From assembly GCF_014200455.1 (NCBI RefSeq), contig NZ_JACHBW010000004.1:186001-250000 (forward strand): a stretch of DNA of 64,000 nucleotides, read 5' to 3'. Each line of letters begins with the position of its first letter. The stretch's first letter is position 1. The DNA is from Paraburkholderia bannensis (GTDB lineage Bacteria > Pseudomonadota > Gammaproteobacteria > Burkholderiales > Burkholderiaceae). Below the pieces are notes generated by a model. The model was not told the DNA's origin. It did not search any database and saw only the letters and a list, made by a program, of their open reading frames with translations. The position numbers and the translations under genes were made by a program. Shown in pieces: positions 1-8,270 of the stretch.

Positions 1-1024
1 ACAGCCGCACGATGCTCGCGCCATCGCGCAGGTAGTCGTGAACCGTGTAGCCTTCGCCATCGTGTTCGTGCGAGACGACGCCCTGGCGCACGCCCTCGCC
101 ATCGGCGAGACCGTTGAGATGCAGGAACTGCACAGTCAGTTGCTCAGCGTTGACGGGCGCCACGACGGCGTCATTGCCGCCCTGCACGATCAGCGCCGGC
201 ATGCCGGGATGCTTGCGCCCCGCCAGTTCGCCGTCGACCAGGGCGACCGGATCGTGATGCAGCCCGCGCCGCATCACGTCGAGCGCGGCAACGCCCGAGC
301 GCGCCTCGCCAAACGCCGGCCCCGAATGCAGTGCGACTGCCGCGAACCGGCCAGGCGCGCGCATCGCCAGCAGCGACGCGAGACCCGCGCCCGCCGACAG
401 CCCCGCCAGATAAATACGCGAACGGTCGAAACCATGCTCCTCGACGAGCGTATCGATCAGCGAGACGATCGCCGCCGCCTCGCCGCCGCCCGCTGGCTGG
501 CGCGCGTCGTACCAGTGCCAGCACTGATGAGGATGCGCCTGCGCCGATTGTTCCGGGTACACCACGGCAAAGCCGTGCCGATCGGCGAGCAGGTTCATGC
601 GGGTGCCCTCGGCAAACGAATCCATGGTCTGCTTGCAGCCATGCAGCATCACGACGACCGGCATGCCTTGAGTCGGGCGATCCGGCGGCAGGTACAGGCC
701 ATAGGCGAGCGTGCGCGTTGCGCCCTTGGGCAAATGCCCGGCGCGCTCCCATTCTCCCGATGCCCATGCGGCAGCGCGGGGGCCGACACGCGATTCGCGC
801 ACCGGCGCGTGCGGTGCAGGACGCGTCGGGGTGTTTCCAGCAGGGCTTCTGCCAGTGGCAGTGGCATTGGCCTGCGCGGCGGCGGGCTGCGCGCCCAGCC
901 ACAACGCCTGCGCGTCAGAAGCGCGCAGGCCGGCCTCACGCAGCGCCGTGCGCGCCGCGCGATTCTGGATGGCGAACAGACGTCGCATGCCACCCGTCCA
1001 CAGCTTCGTCAGATCTTTCGTCAT
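1..1024 (-). CDS. PHB-depolymerase-family esterase (3' end outside window)
   Basis: Alpha/beta-hydrolase of the esterase/PHB depolymerase (LpqC-like) family. The frame is open from the ATG at 1024 to the window edge, so about 341 residues are visible and the C-terminus is missing. After a basic N-terminus and an Ala/Pro-rich linker, the hydrolase core begins near residue 100. It has the oxyanion segment MLHGCKQTMDSFAEGTRMN, a VVYPEQ strand, and the nucleophile elbow GLSAGA with Ser210. Known members hydrolyse short-chain polyhydroxyalkanoates or other esters. The protein begins with TKDLTKLWTGGMRR and has no obvious signal peptide, which would suit an intracellular or granule-bound enzyme, but this is inference. 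The gene is divergent from the PAP2 gene across 257 bases. The family call is secure; the substrate is not. Confidence 0.85.
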   Translation of the reverse strand, partial: MTKDLTKLWTGGMRRLFAIQNRAARTALREAGLRASDAQALWLGAQPAAAQANATATGRSPAGNTPTRPAPHAPVRESRVGPRAAAWASGEWERAGHLPKGATRTLAYGLYLPPDRPTQGMPVVVMLHGCKQTMDSFAEGTRMNLLADRHGFAVVYPEQSAQAHPHQCWHWYDARQPAGGGEAAAIVSLIDTLVEEHGFDRSRIYLAGLSAGAGLASLLAMRAPGRFAAVALHSGPAFGEARSGVAALDVMRRGLHHDPVALVDGELAGRKHPGMPALIVQGGNDAVVAPVNAEQLTVQFLHLNGLADGEGVRQGVVSHEHDGEGYTVHDYLRDGASIVRL

Positions 1025-1281
1025 CAAAGGGCTCTTTAAGGGGGTCGGATACGTAGCGAATTAGCCAGCGCCACGTTCGTTGTGCGATGCACAATAACAT
1101 CAATCTGACAGCGTTGCAGTCGAATGAGTTCTAAAGAGAAATGGGCGTTCGTTGCGGCGCAGTAAGTGCAATGAATCGCGGCTATACTGGAAAACTCACG
1201 ACGCTCTTGTCGGCGCAACCCGCCGCTGGTGCGTTACTGAATTGACACCCACTTAACAATGCGCCGCGGCGGCGCCCGCTC

Positions 1282-1992
1282 ATGCCCGACTTGCCCCTCA
1301 ACCTCTGGACCGCGATCACCAACCTCGGTGGCGCGGGTCTCACGTTTCCGCTGGCGTTCGCGATCGCGCTGTGGCTGGCCGCGGGCTATTCATGGCGGAT
1401 GGCGGCCAGCTGGCTGGCGCTCCTCGGGGCGGCAATCGGTCTTGTCACGTTGACGAAAATCGCCTTCCTGGGCTGGGGCGTCGGCGTGCGTTCGTACGAT
1501 TTCACGGGCCTGAGCGGCCATGCCATGATGTCCACCTCGGTTTATCCGGTGGCCTTCTTCCTGATGCTGCAAGGCGCGCGGCCCAAGCTGCGCGCGGCAG
1601 GCGTCGCGCTCGGTCTGGCGGTGGGCGTGGTAGTGGCCTTCTCGCGCGTCGTGCTGGACGCACATTCGCCTTCCGAAGCGGTGACCGGCACCATCGTCGG
1701 CGCGCTGACAGCGCTGGTGTTCGTGCGCTACTGGTGGGATGCGCGCTCGGGCGGAATATCGACGGCGGTGGTCGCGATCAGCCTGGCCGCCCTCACCATC
1801 GCCCTGCATGACGTTCGTGTGCCCACGCATCGCTGGGTCACGGATATTGCCCTGACGGTTTCGGGCCACGAACAACCTTTCGTGCGCGCCAAATGGAAAG
1901 CCAACCGGCCGATCCGTACGCCGGGAACGCCGATCGCGCCCGTCTCACAGACACGCGACACGCTCACGCCGGCCGCCCAGCGCCACGCGTGA
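1282..1992 (+). CDS. PAP2-family membrane phosphatase
   Basis: Integral membrane protein of 236 residues with several hydrophobic helices and a phosphatidic-acid-phosphatase-type-2 core. The two better conserved active-site motifs are visible: LSGHAMM (the SGH motif) and SRVVLDAHSPSEA (the SR-x5-H motif), with a membrane segment between them. The acidic residue that normally closes the third motif is Glu here rather than Asp, and the first K-x6-RP motif is only loosely matched by KIAFLGWGVGVRS. The family dephosphorylates lipid phosphates or undecaprenyl pyrophosphate. The last 40 residues are hydrophilic and lie outside the domain. No partner gene is obvious: the esterase upstream is divergent and the modE-like gene downstream converges. 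Confidence 0.8.
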   Translation: MPDLPLNLWTAITNLGGAGLTFPLAFAIALWLAAGYSWRMAASWLALLGAAIGLVTLTKIAFLGWGVGVRSYDFTGLSGHAMMSTSVYPVAFFLMLQGARPKLRAAGVALGLAVGVVVAFSRVVLDAHSPSEAVTGTIVGALTALVFVRYWWDARSGGISTAVVAISLAALTIALHDVRVPTHRWVTDIALTVSGHEQPFVRAKWKANRPIRTPGTPIAPVSQTRDTLTPAAQRHA

Positions 1993-2037
1993 TTGCAGCG
2001 GCGGCGCATCATCTATCGCGCTGCCAGGCTTCGCGCT

Positions 2038-2922
2038 CTAGCTTCCTACACCCAGCAGCACGCTCGACGCCTTGAAGACAGCGGTCGCGCTCACGCCGAC
2101 GTCGAGGCCTAGCGCCTCGACGCTGACATCGGTGACAACCGCCGCGATCACGATGCCGCCCGCCAGTTCGAGCGTCACCTCGGCGTTGACCTCGCCGCGC
2201 CGCACGCTGCTCACCACGCCGCTCAAGCGGTTGCGCGCCGACAGCCGCGCCGCCTCCTCTGCGCCGCCAGCCACCAGCACCACCGACGATGCCTTGACCA
2301 GCGCGACAACAGCCGCGCCTTCGGCGAGGCCCAGCGCCTCGGCGCTCTCTCGCGTGACGTTGGCCACGAGGCGCTGCCCGCCCGGCAACACCATCGACAC
2401 TTCGTCGTTGACCGCACCGCGCGCGAGCGCCACGACAGTCCCATAAAGCTGATTGCGCGCGCTCGTGCGCAGGCCGAAGCGGCCAAGCACTGCCAGATCG
2501 CCGGACAGGCTGTGCTTCGCATCGACATCCAGCGCGCTCACGGCCACCGCCGCGCGCTCCAGAAAGCGCCGATGCTCGCGCTCGATCGCCGCAAACGTCT
2601 CGATCAGACGCAGCGCGCGTGGCGTGAGCGTCGTGCCTCCACCGCCTTTGCCGCCCGTCGCACGCACAACGAGCGGCTCACCGGCGAGATTGTTCATCGC
2701 GTCGATGGCATCCCAGGCGCCCTTATAGCTCATGCCCACGGCCCTGGCTGCTGCCGTGATCGAGCCGTTATCGCGAATCGCCGCGAGCAGCGCAATGCGC
2801 GCGCTGCCGCCCAGCATCTGCGGCCCGGCCTGAAACCAGACCGACCCGCCGAGCCCCAGCCCGGACGTCGCGCTGCGATCGTCGGAATCGAAATCAGAAG
2901 GATTCGGGGAAGCGGTATTCAT
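2038..2922 (-). CDS. modE: ModE-type molybdate-responsive regulator, HTH plus two TOBE/Mop domains
   Basis: 294-residue one-component regulator. Residues about 35-140 form the ModE winged helix-turn-helix (GSITAAARAVGMSYKGAWDAID, then the wing VVRATGGKGGGGTTLTP). It is followed by two Mop/TOBE molybdate-binding repeats, each starting SARN(Q/R)L.G.V and ending V.KASSV.L, at about residues 150-215 and 220-290. In characterised ModE proteins, bound molybdate promotes repression of molybdate-uptake and molybdoenzyme genes. The usual modABC transporter genes are not in this window. The gene lies 71 bases downstream of the CHAD gene on the same strand, but nothing suggests a functional link. The start ATG at 2922 gives the full HTH domain. 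Confidence 0.9.
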   Translation of the reverse strand: MNTASPNPSDFDSDDRSATSGLGLGGSVWFQAGPQMLGGSARIALLAAIRDNGSITAAARAVGMSYKGAWDAIDAMNNLAGEPLVVRATGGKGGGGTTLTPRALRLIETFAAIEREHRRFLERAAVAVSALDVDAKHSLSGDLAVLGRFGLRTSARNQLYGTVVALARGAVNDEVSMVLPGGQRLVANVTRESAEALGLAEGAAVVALVKASSVVLVAGGAEEAARLSARNRLSGVVSSVRRGEVNAEVTLELAGGIVIAAVVTDVSVEALGLDVGVSATAVFKASSVLLGVGS

Positions 2923-2993
2923 CGCGGGAGGCGTTCATTGTGCAGACGCCGATTATAGAGAGGTGCATCGCTCTGAAGCGCGCATGAGTCCTT

Positions 2994-4565
2994 TCAAGCG
3001 CCGCGCGCGACCTTCGGCGCACGCAACTCGCGCAACAGCCGCTCGCCCTCTTTGGCCGTATAGCGCTTCACCGCCTCGCACCAGCCGCGCGCAAAACCCC
3101 GTTGATAGGGTTCAGCGTCCATGTGATCGAGAAAGCGCAGCGCCACCGCAGCATCGTTGCCGTCGCCAAGCACGCCTTGCAGACGCGCGAGCGTGCGCGC
3201 GGTTTCGGTACGCGTGCGGCGCGATGTGACCGACGCGAAGAACTCAAGCGTATAGCGCAGATACTTCGCGTTGATGCGTACGCGATGGCGGCTCGCCTCG
3301 TCGATGGCGGTAAGCTTCTGCGCCTGCGCAAGCCGTTCGTAATAGCGGCGAATGCGCTTGCGCGCGTGGCGATGCAGCGAAGCGCCGGCCTCGTCCGGCT
3401 CGACCGTTTGCTGCGCGAGATTCGCCAGCCATTGCAGCCAGGCGAGCGCCGCATGCGCATAGCGCAGCGAAGCCAGCGCCTCGCTCACCCGCGCACGCGC
3501 GGCCAGCCGAGCGGCTTCGGCCTCGTCGCGCACGGCCTGCCAGCGCGCCGAATCCTTATCGGCACTCGCGAGCGCCGGCAGGGTCGATTCGACGAACACG
3601 TCGCGATCGCGCGCCTCGCCGAGCAGCGCGCCGATCCACTTGAGATCGGGCTCGATGCGCGCGCGCCATGTCTCGTCCCGCCAGTGCGAGAAAATCCGCA
3701 TGGCCGTACGCAGACGCCGCTGCGAAACGCGCATCTGATGAATGAACTCCGTATTGGCTGAATCGCGCACACCTGCATCGTTGCCGAACCATTGCACGCT
3801 GATATTGGCGCAAATCGTCACCAACGCTTCCTGCGCGCTCGACGCGCCACGCAAATCGACCGGAGCGGCATGGACCGCCTTTTCGTCGCCGACGACACTG
3901 CCTTGCGCCGCCCGTTCGAGCGCATCGCTCACGCGTACGAACGCGGGCAATGCATCGACCAGTTCGTGCGCGCAGGCGAACAGCGCATCGGCGAGCGGCG
4001 CAGCCTGTGTCTCTTCGGGCCAGGGAACGCTCACGCGCAGTTCATGCAGCCGCGCCATTTCGTCGCGTGTCGCACACACATCGGCATCGAGTTCAAGTTC
4101 CACGCCGGTAGTGTCGCGCGGCCACGCCCAGACGCGCCGCTCGGCCGTGAGCGTGGCTGACGGAGCAAGCTGGCCGGCTGCCGCAAGCGCCTCGCGAAAC
4201 GCTTGGGGCGCGGCGTCGAAAAGCGCGCCATCCAGCCCCTCGGTTTCGAGATGAGCCGAGAATATCGGCTCGACAACCACGACGCCCGGCGTCCATTCGC
4301 GCCTGCTGGAGGCAACAACGCAATGCGCCGCTCCGCGTGTTTCGACTGCGATCCGCCAACCCGCCCGCGCGAGCGCGCCGTCATGGTCGAACGTGACGAT
4401 CGAGACGGCTTCAGAAGTTTCGGCGCATGCCGCGAGAGACGGCAACGCAGCGCACAACATCGCCGCGCTATCGGGCGGCCGGGGAACTGAAACGACGGCC
4501 CCTGCCGACGAGCCCCGCGGCTCGATATTGACGACATCCAGCACGAGTTCCAGACGACGGACCAT
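2994..4565 (-). CDS. CHAD-domain protein with degenerate CYTH-like N-terminus
   Basis: 523 residues. The C-terminal half (about 240-515) is a CHAD domain: alpha-helical, rich in Arg and His, starting with the signature EFIHQMRVSQRRLRTAMRIF and containing further helices such as RVRINAKYLRYTLEFFA. The N-terminal half occupies the place of a CYTH (triphosphate tunnel) domain, as in CYTH-CHAD proteins, but the ExExK signature is not recognisable, so it is probably non-catalytic. CHAD domains are known to bind inorganic polyphosphate and, in related Cupriavidus, to sit on polyphosphate granules. The divergent neighbour 0.6 kb away is a PPK2 polyphosphate kinase, which supports that role here. The start ATG at 4565 has GGAG 7 bases upstream. 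Confidence 0.8.
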   Translation of the reverse strand: MVRRLELVLDVVNIEPRGSSAGAVVSVPRPPDSAAMLCAALPSLAACAETSEAVSIVTFDHDGALARAGWRIAVETRGAAHCVVASSRREWTPGVVVVEPIFSAHLETEGLDGALFDAAPQAFREALAAAGQLAPSATLTAERRVWAWPRDTTGVELELDADVCATRDEMARLHELRVSVPWPEETQAAPLADALFACAHELVDALPAFVRVSDALERAAQGSVVGDEKAVHAAPVDLRGASSAQEALVTICANISVQWFGNDAGVRDSANTEFIHQMRVSQRRLRTAMRIFSHWRDETWRARIEPDLKWIGALLGEARDRDVFVESTLPALASADKDSARWQAVRDEAEAARLAARARVSEALASLRYAHAALAWLQWLANLAQQTVEPDEAGASLHRHARKRIRRYYERLAQAQKLTAIDEASRHRVRINAKYLRYTLEFFASVTSRRTRTETARTLARLQGVLGDGNDAAVALRFLDHMDAEPYQRGFARGWCEAVKRYTAKEGERLLRELRAPKVARGA

Positions 4566-4776
4566 GAATGCTCCGTGGGTTCGTTAACCTGAGCACGCGG
4601 TGAACACGCGACCGCGTTACCGCCCCGATAGTACACGACGCGGAACCTTTGAAACTGTCAGGCGCAGGTCGCCCTTTCGCTTGCGCAGACTGACAGCGAT
4701 CAACATCGACCGACGGCGAAAGTGGAAAAATGTCGAGATATCAATTCGATTAATCTCGTTTTATAAGGAGTATTGA

Positions 4777-4995
4777 GTGTTCCCCGAATATAGAGAACAG
4801 ATCTCGCACCTCAAGGTCCACGACGAACACTTCGCGCGGCTCTTCAATCGCCACAACGAGCTCGATCAGCAGATCAAAAACATGGAAGCGGGCATCGTGC
4901 CCACCCATGGAATGGCCATCGAGCATCTCAAGAAGGAAAAGCTGCACCTCAAGGACTCGCTCTACACCATCCTGCGCAAGAGCAACAACGCCTGA
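4777..4995 (+). CDS. DUF465 / YdcH-family small protein
   Basis: 72-residue, highly charged, helical protein of the DUF465 (YdcH) family: an N-terminal FPEYREQISHLK helix, then FARLFNRHNELDQQI and a C-terminal HLKKEKLHLKDSLYTIL helix, which is the typical two-helix coiled-coil layout. The start is a GTG at 4777, chosen because a strong AAGGAG lies at 4765-4770 and no ATG is available in that position. The function of the family is not established. It precedes the PPK2 gene on the same strand by 140 bases and could share a transcript with it. Confidence 0.85.
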   Translation: MFPEYREQISHLKVHDEHFARLFNRHNELDQQIKNMEAGIVPTHGMAIEHLKKEKLHLKDSLYTILRKSNNA

Positions 4996-5135
4996 ACCTG
5001 GGCGTCGCGCGCATCGTCTTCCAGTCCGCTTCAACCCTCTCTCGTTACGCGGCATGCTCGCTGGCGTGCCGCGCGAGAGCACCCATCCGGGCCGACGTCT
5101 GCACGTCCGGCTCCGTCAAAACCGCGAGAACAACT

Positions 5136-6278
5136 ATGCCAAAGTCCGCGTCACCCTCCCTCAGCCTGACTGCCTCGCAAGCCGGGCATTCCGTACACGA
5201 TGGCGCCGAATGCGCCGGCGCTCGCCAACCGGATATCACGCCGCACAGCGCCGAATTGCGTACCGTCAACGCTTCGCTTGAAGCGGCATCGGAAATGATT
5301 GCAGGCGCCATGCACGACGTCATCGCCGCGCATGGCCAGAATCAGCAGGCTGCGAGCGGCAATACGGCCACGACGCTGCTCGACTCCATCGCCGCTCTCA
5401 TGCGCGGCCTGTCTCCCGACGAAAGCGCACGACTGCGCAGTCTCGTGCTCGAAGGCAATCCGGCGGACTGGGGCAAATCCAGCTCCCGCCACCCCGACGA
5501 CGAACTCGCCAACGGTTGGCGCGAAGGCATCTATCCGTATCGCCACCTCATGTCGCGACGCGCTTACGAGCGTCAAAAATACCGGCTGCAAGTCGAGTTG
5601 TTGAAACTTCAGGCGTGGGTGCGCGAAACGGGGCAACGCGTCGTCATCCTCTTCGAAGGTCGCGACGCCGCCGGCAAGGGTGGCACGATCAAGCGCTTCA
5701 TGGAGCATTTGAACCCGCGCGGTGCGCGCGTTGTCGCACTGGAAAAGCCCACCGAACTCGAACGCGGCCAATGGTATTTCCAGCGCTATGTACAGCACCT
5801 GCCGTCGGCGGGCGAAATTGTTCTATTCGACCGCTCCTGGTACAACCGTGCGGGCGTGGAACGCGTGATGGGATTTTGCTCACCCGACGAATACACCGAC
5901 TTCATGCAGCAAGCGCCGGAGTTCGAACGTCAGTTGATTCGCAGCGGGATTCATCTTATCAAGTTCTGGTTCTCCGTGAGCCGTGCGGAGCAGCGCCGCC
6001 GCTTCAAGGAACGCAGCGTGCACCCGCTCAAGCAATGGAAGCTAAGCCCCGTCGATCTCGCGTCGCTCGACAAGTGGGACGAATACACGCAGGCAAAGGA
6101 AGCGATGTTTGCCCAGACCGATACGGCCGACGCGCCGTGGACGGTGGTGCGCTCCGATTGCAAGAAGCGCGCACGTTTGAATGCGCTGCGCTATGTGCTG
6201 CATCAACTCCCCTACACGAGCCGGGATATCGAGGCGATTGGGGCCGTTGACCCGTTGCTGGTGAGTCGGGCGGTTTGA
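5136..6278 (+). CDS. ppk2: Polyphosphate kinase 2 family protein
   Basis: 380-residue PPK2-type kinase, which transfers phosphate between polyphosphate and nucleoside di- or monophosphates. The catalytic core covers about residues 130-370. It has the Walker A segment FEGRDAAGKGGTIKRF (Lys181), the lid region ALEKPTELERGQWYFQRYV, the Walker B segment VLFDRSWYNRAGVERVMGF, and the C-terminal WTVVRSDCKKRARLNALRYVLHQ motif shared by PPK2 proteins. About 130 N-terminal residues precede the core; the first 60 are low-complexity and the rest (SARLRSLVLEGNPADWG...) helical. This is longer than a minimal PPK2. Whether it prefers ADP or GDP, and synthesis or use of polyphosphate, cannot be read from sequence. 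It converges with the following gene. Confidence 0.92.
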   Translation: MPKSASPSLSLTASQAGHSVHDGAECAGARQPDITPHSAELRTVNASLEAASEMIAGAMHDVIAAHGQNQQAASGNTATTLLDSIAALMRGLSPDESARLRSLVLEGNPADWGKSSSRHPDDELANGWREGIYPYRHLMSRRAYERQKYRLQVELLKLQAWVRETGQRVVILFEGRDAAGKGGTIKRFMEHLNPRGARVVALEKPTELERGQWYFQRYVQHLPSAGEIVLFDRSWYNRAGVERVMGFCSPDEYTDFMQQAPEFERQLIRSGIHLIKFWFSVSRAEQRRRFKERSVHPLKQWKLSPVDLASLDKWDEYTQAKEAMFAQTDTADAPWTVVRSDCKKRARLNALRYVLHQLPYTSRDIEAIGAVDPLLVSRAV

Positions 6279-6351
6279 AATATGATCGACTCGCCGTTTC
6301 CTTCAGTCGTTTCGCAACCCTAACGTCATTAAACACCAAGAGGTTGTTAGT

Positions 6352-7086
6352 TCAGGCGAGGGGCGCCACCGAAGCCCCTTCGATACCATGCCGCGCGAGC
6401 GCCTCGGCGACAAAGCCCGACGCCTTCTTCCGCTCCACAAAATCCCCCAGCACGGCCACCGCCTGCTCGCCCCGGCTTCTCGACACGCCCATCGCCTGAC
6501 GGATCACCATAAACCGCTCGTCCAGCAGACGCAGTCCGCTGATCTTGCCCGCATCGGCCTGCAATTGCTGCTTCACGCCCGCCGCCACTTCGAGGTCTTG
6601 CTCGATGAAGGTCCGCACGACCGTCGGCGACGTGGGCGCGCGCACGATCTGCGCCGCTTTGAGTTCGCGCGTCAGGAACAGATCGTAGGCACTACCCTTG
6701 CCAACGGCCACGCGATTGCGCGCTACGTCCACATCGGCATTGATGCGAACCGGCGAGTCTTCGTGCACCAGATAAAAGCCTTCGATCAGCACGTAGGGAT
6801 TTGTGAACGCAATCGTCTCGCCGCGCTTGGGGTCCACCGCGAAAAAGCCGAAATCCGCGCGCTCGTCGCTCACCGCTTCGACCGATTTGCCCGCTGTATC
6901 GAACACCACGAGTTCGAGCGGCAAGCCAAGAAACGCCGCGAAATCGCGCGCAAGATCGACCGAAACGCCGAACGGTTCGCCCGTTTGCGCATCACGATTC
7001 GCCAGAATCGGATTGCCGGAATTGATGGAGGCGCGCAGAACGCCGGTAGGAGCAAAAGCCTGAATGAGAGCGGGATCGATGTTCAT
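6352..7086 (-). CDS. Periplasmic-binding-like protein (SBP_bac_3) without signal peptide
   Basis: Type II periplasmic-binding fold of the amino-acid/amine family 3: GVLRASINSGNPILA, then GEPFGVSVDLARDFAAFLGL, DERADFGFFAVDP and RGETIAFTNPYV. The domain is complete (about 230 residues), but the first ATG (7086) begins MNIDPALIQAFAPTG, and the longer TTG start at 7125 adds only RRLARGVVPII. Neither gives a normal signal peptide with a cleavage site. It is therefore probably cytoplasmic, unlike ordinary ABC-transporter receptors, and no permease or ATPase gene is adjacent. It lies 128 bases downstream of a LysR gene on the same strand and may belong to the amino-acid cluster read in the opposite direction (symporter and aminotransferase). 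Confidence 0.72.
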   Translation of the reverse strand: MNIDPALIQAFAPTGVLRASINSGNPILANRDAQTGEPFGVSVDLARDFAAFLGLPLELVVFDTAGKSVEAVSDERADFGFFAVDPKRGETIAFTNPYVLIEGFYLVHEDSPVRINADVDVARNRVAVGKGSAYDLFLTRELKAAQIVRAPTSPTVVRTFIEQDLEVAAGVKQQLQADAGKISGLRLLDERFMVIRQAMGVSRSRGEQAVAVLGDFVERKKASGFVAEALARHGIEGASVAPLA

Positions 7087-7214
7087 GATGATGGGTACGA
7101 CGCCGCGTGCCAGGCGTCTGCTCAAGGGTCAAAAATTTCGCGGAGATTGGACAAAGCATCGAGCTTATAGTCCACCATTTGTGCCGCGCGCGCTTGCAAA
7201 ACGCGCTTTCGCTG

Positions 7215-8123
7215 CTAGCTACCCGGATCGAGCAGATTGGAAGTGAAGTCGCACGATTGCGCCGCAAGCCGCGCCACCGCGGCACTGAGCGAGTGCGATT
7301 GCTCCGCCCGGTGCATCGCGACATACTTGACGGGAGGCAGCGCGGGCGAGGTCGGTACAACCACGAGCGCGCGGCGTTTGAGCATGCGGGCGAGACATGC
7401 CTGAGGCAAGTAACTGACTCCAAGCCCTGACAGCGTCAAGCCGATCTGCGCGATCAGGCTGTTGCTCGCCAGCACCTTCTGCAACGCCACGCCTTGCTCC
7501 GCCAGAAATCGGCTATACACATAGCCCGTTCCCGAAAGCCCACCCTGCAGGATCAGCGGAAACTTCGCGATCTCCGCAAGTGCAATGGTGCGCTTACCCG
7601 GCGCGAGGCTGGCCGCGCACATCCACGCATTCTGCACCTGCCCGACGGGCGTCGAGGCATAGGGTTCGACCTCATGGGTCTGCGGCACGATGATGACGTC
7701 CACCGTCGCCGCCGCCAGCCGCTCGCGCAAGGTCGCATTGAGATCCACCTCCGCTTCGACCTTGACCTTCGGATATTCGGCTTGTATCGCCGCGATCAAA
7801 CGCGGCAACCACGTCAGCGCCGTGAGTTCGGTCACGCCGATGCGGATCTGCCGCACCAGCGCGTCTTTCGAACTCATGCGCTCGACGATCTGATCGCGCC
7901 GTTCGAGCAACTCCTTCGCATGCTCGAAGAACTCCGTGCCTTTCTCCGTGAGGCGCGCACTGCGATTCGCGCGATCGAACACCGCAACGTCGAATGCACG
8001 CTCCAGTTCCTGTACGCGTTTCGATACCGCCGATTGCGTGGTGTTCAGGCGCGTGGCGGCGGCCTCGAACGAACCCAGCTGAACAATCCAGTACAGGGCT
8101 TCCATTTGCTTGAAGGTCAGCAT
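7215..8123 (-). CDS. LysR-family regulator of the adjacent symporter/aminotransferase genes
   Basis: 302-residue LysR-type regulator. The N-terminal winged HTH is clear (MLTFKQMEALYWIVQLGSFE, then AATRLNTTQSAVSKRVQELE) and is followed by the substrate-binding effector domain (VRQIRIGVTELTALTWLPRLI...). The start at 8123 was chosen because this is where LysR homology begins; the open frame upstream is not LysR-like. It is divergent from the GltP-type symporter gene across 147 bases that contain a nested palindrome, the usual arrangement for a LysR regulator controlling its divergent neighbour. The effector is unknown; an amino acid or dicarboxylate is a reasonable guess from the target. Confidence 0.9.
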   Translation of the reverse strand: MLTFKQMEALYWIVQLGSFEAAATRLNTTQSAVSKRVQELERAFDVAVFDRANRSARLTEKGTEFFEHAKELLERRDQIVERMSSKDALVRQIRIGVTELTALTWLPRLIAAIQAEYPKVKVEAEVDLNATLRERLAAATVDVIIVPQTHEVEPYASTPVGQVQNAWMCAASLAPGKRTIALAEIAKFPLILQGGLSGTGYVYSRFLAEQGVALQKVLASNSLIAQIGLTLSGLGVSYLPQACLARMLKRRALVVVPTSPALPPVKYVAMHRAEQSHSLSAAVARLAAQSCDFTSNLLDPGS

Positions 8124-8143
8124 CGCGCATCGCTCACATCGCC

Positions 8144-8179
8144 AAAAGCGATAGTTTCTCATAGAAAAAAATCGCTTTT
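8144..8179. promoter_or_regulatory. Nested palindrome, candidate LysR operator between LysR gene and symporter
   Basis: An outer inverted repeat AAAAGCGAT (8144-8152) / ATCGCTTTT (8171-8179) encloses an inner one, TTTCT-CAT-AGAAA (8155-8167), with nearly the same centre. The site is in the divergent intergenic region, about 20 bases upstream of the LysR start and 90 bases upstream of the symporter start. That position fits autoregulation plus activation of the divergent gene. The assignment to this regulator is inferred from position. Confidence 0.5.
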
Positions 8180-8270
8180 TTAGTTCATTTTGGCCAGCTA
8201 CTTTTGCCCTCGACAGGCCCGAACAGAGGCCCGGCTTATCCCACTCAACCCTTACGTGTCTGGAGAATCC

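Noticed and set aside
171..902. 243-codon minus-strand frame in the first kilobase
   Set aside because: It is a different reading frame from the esterase, whose frame has the GLSAGA box and runs off the window edge; the 243-codon product has no domain.
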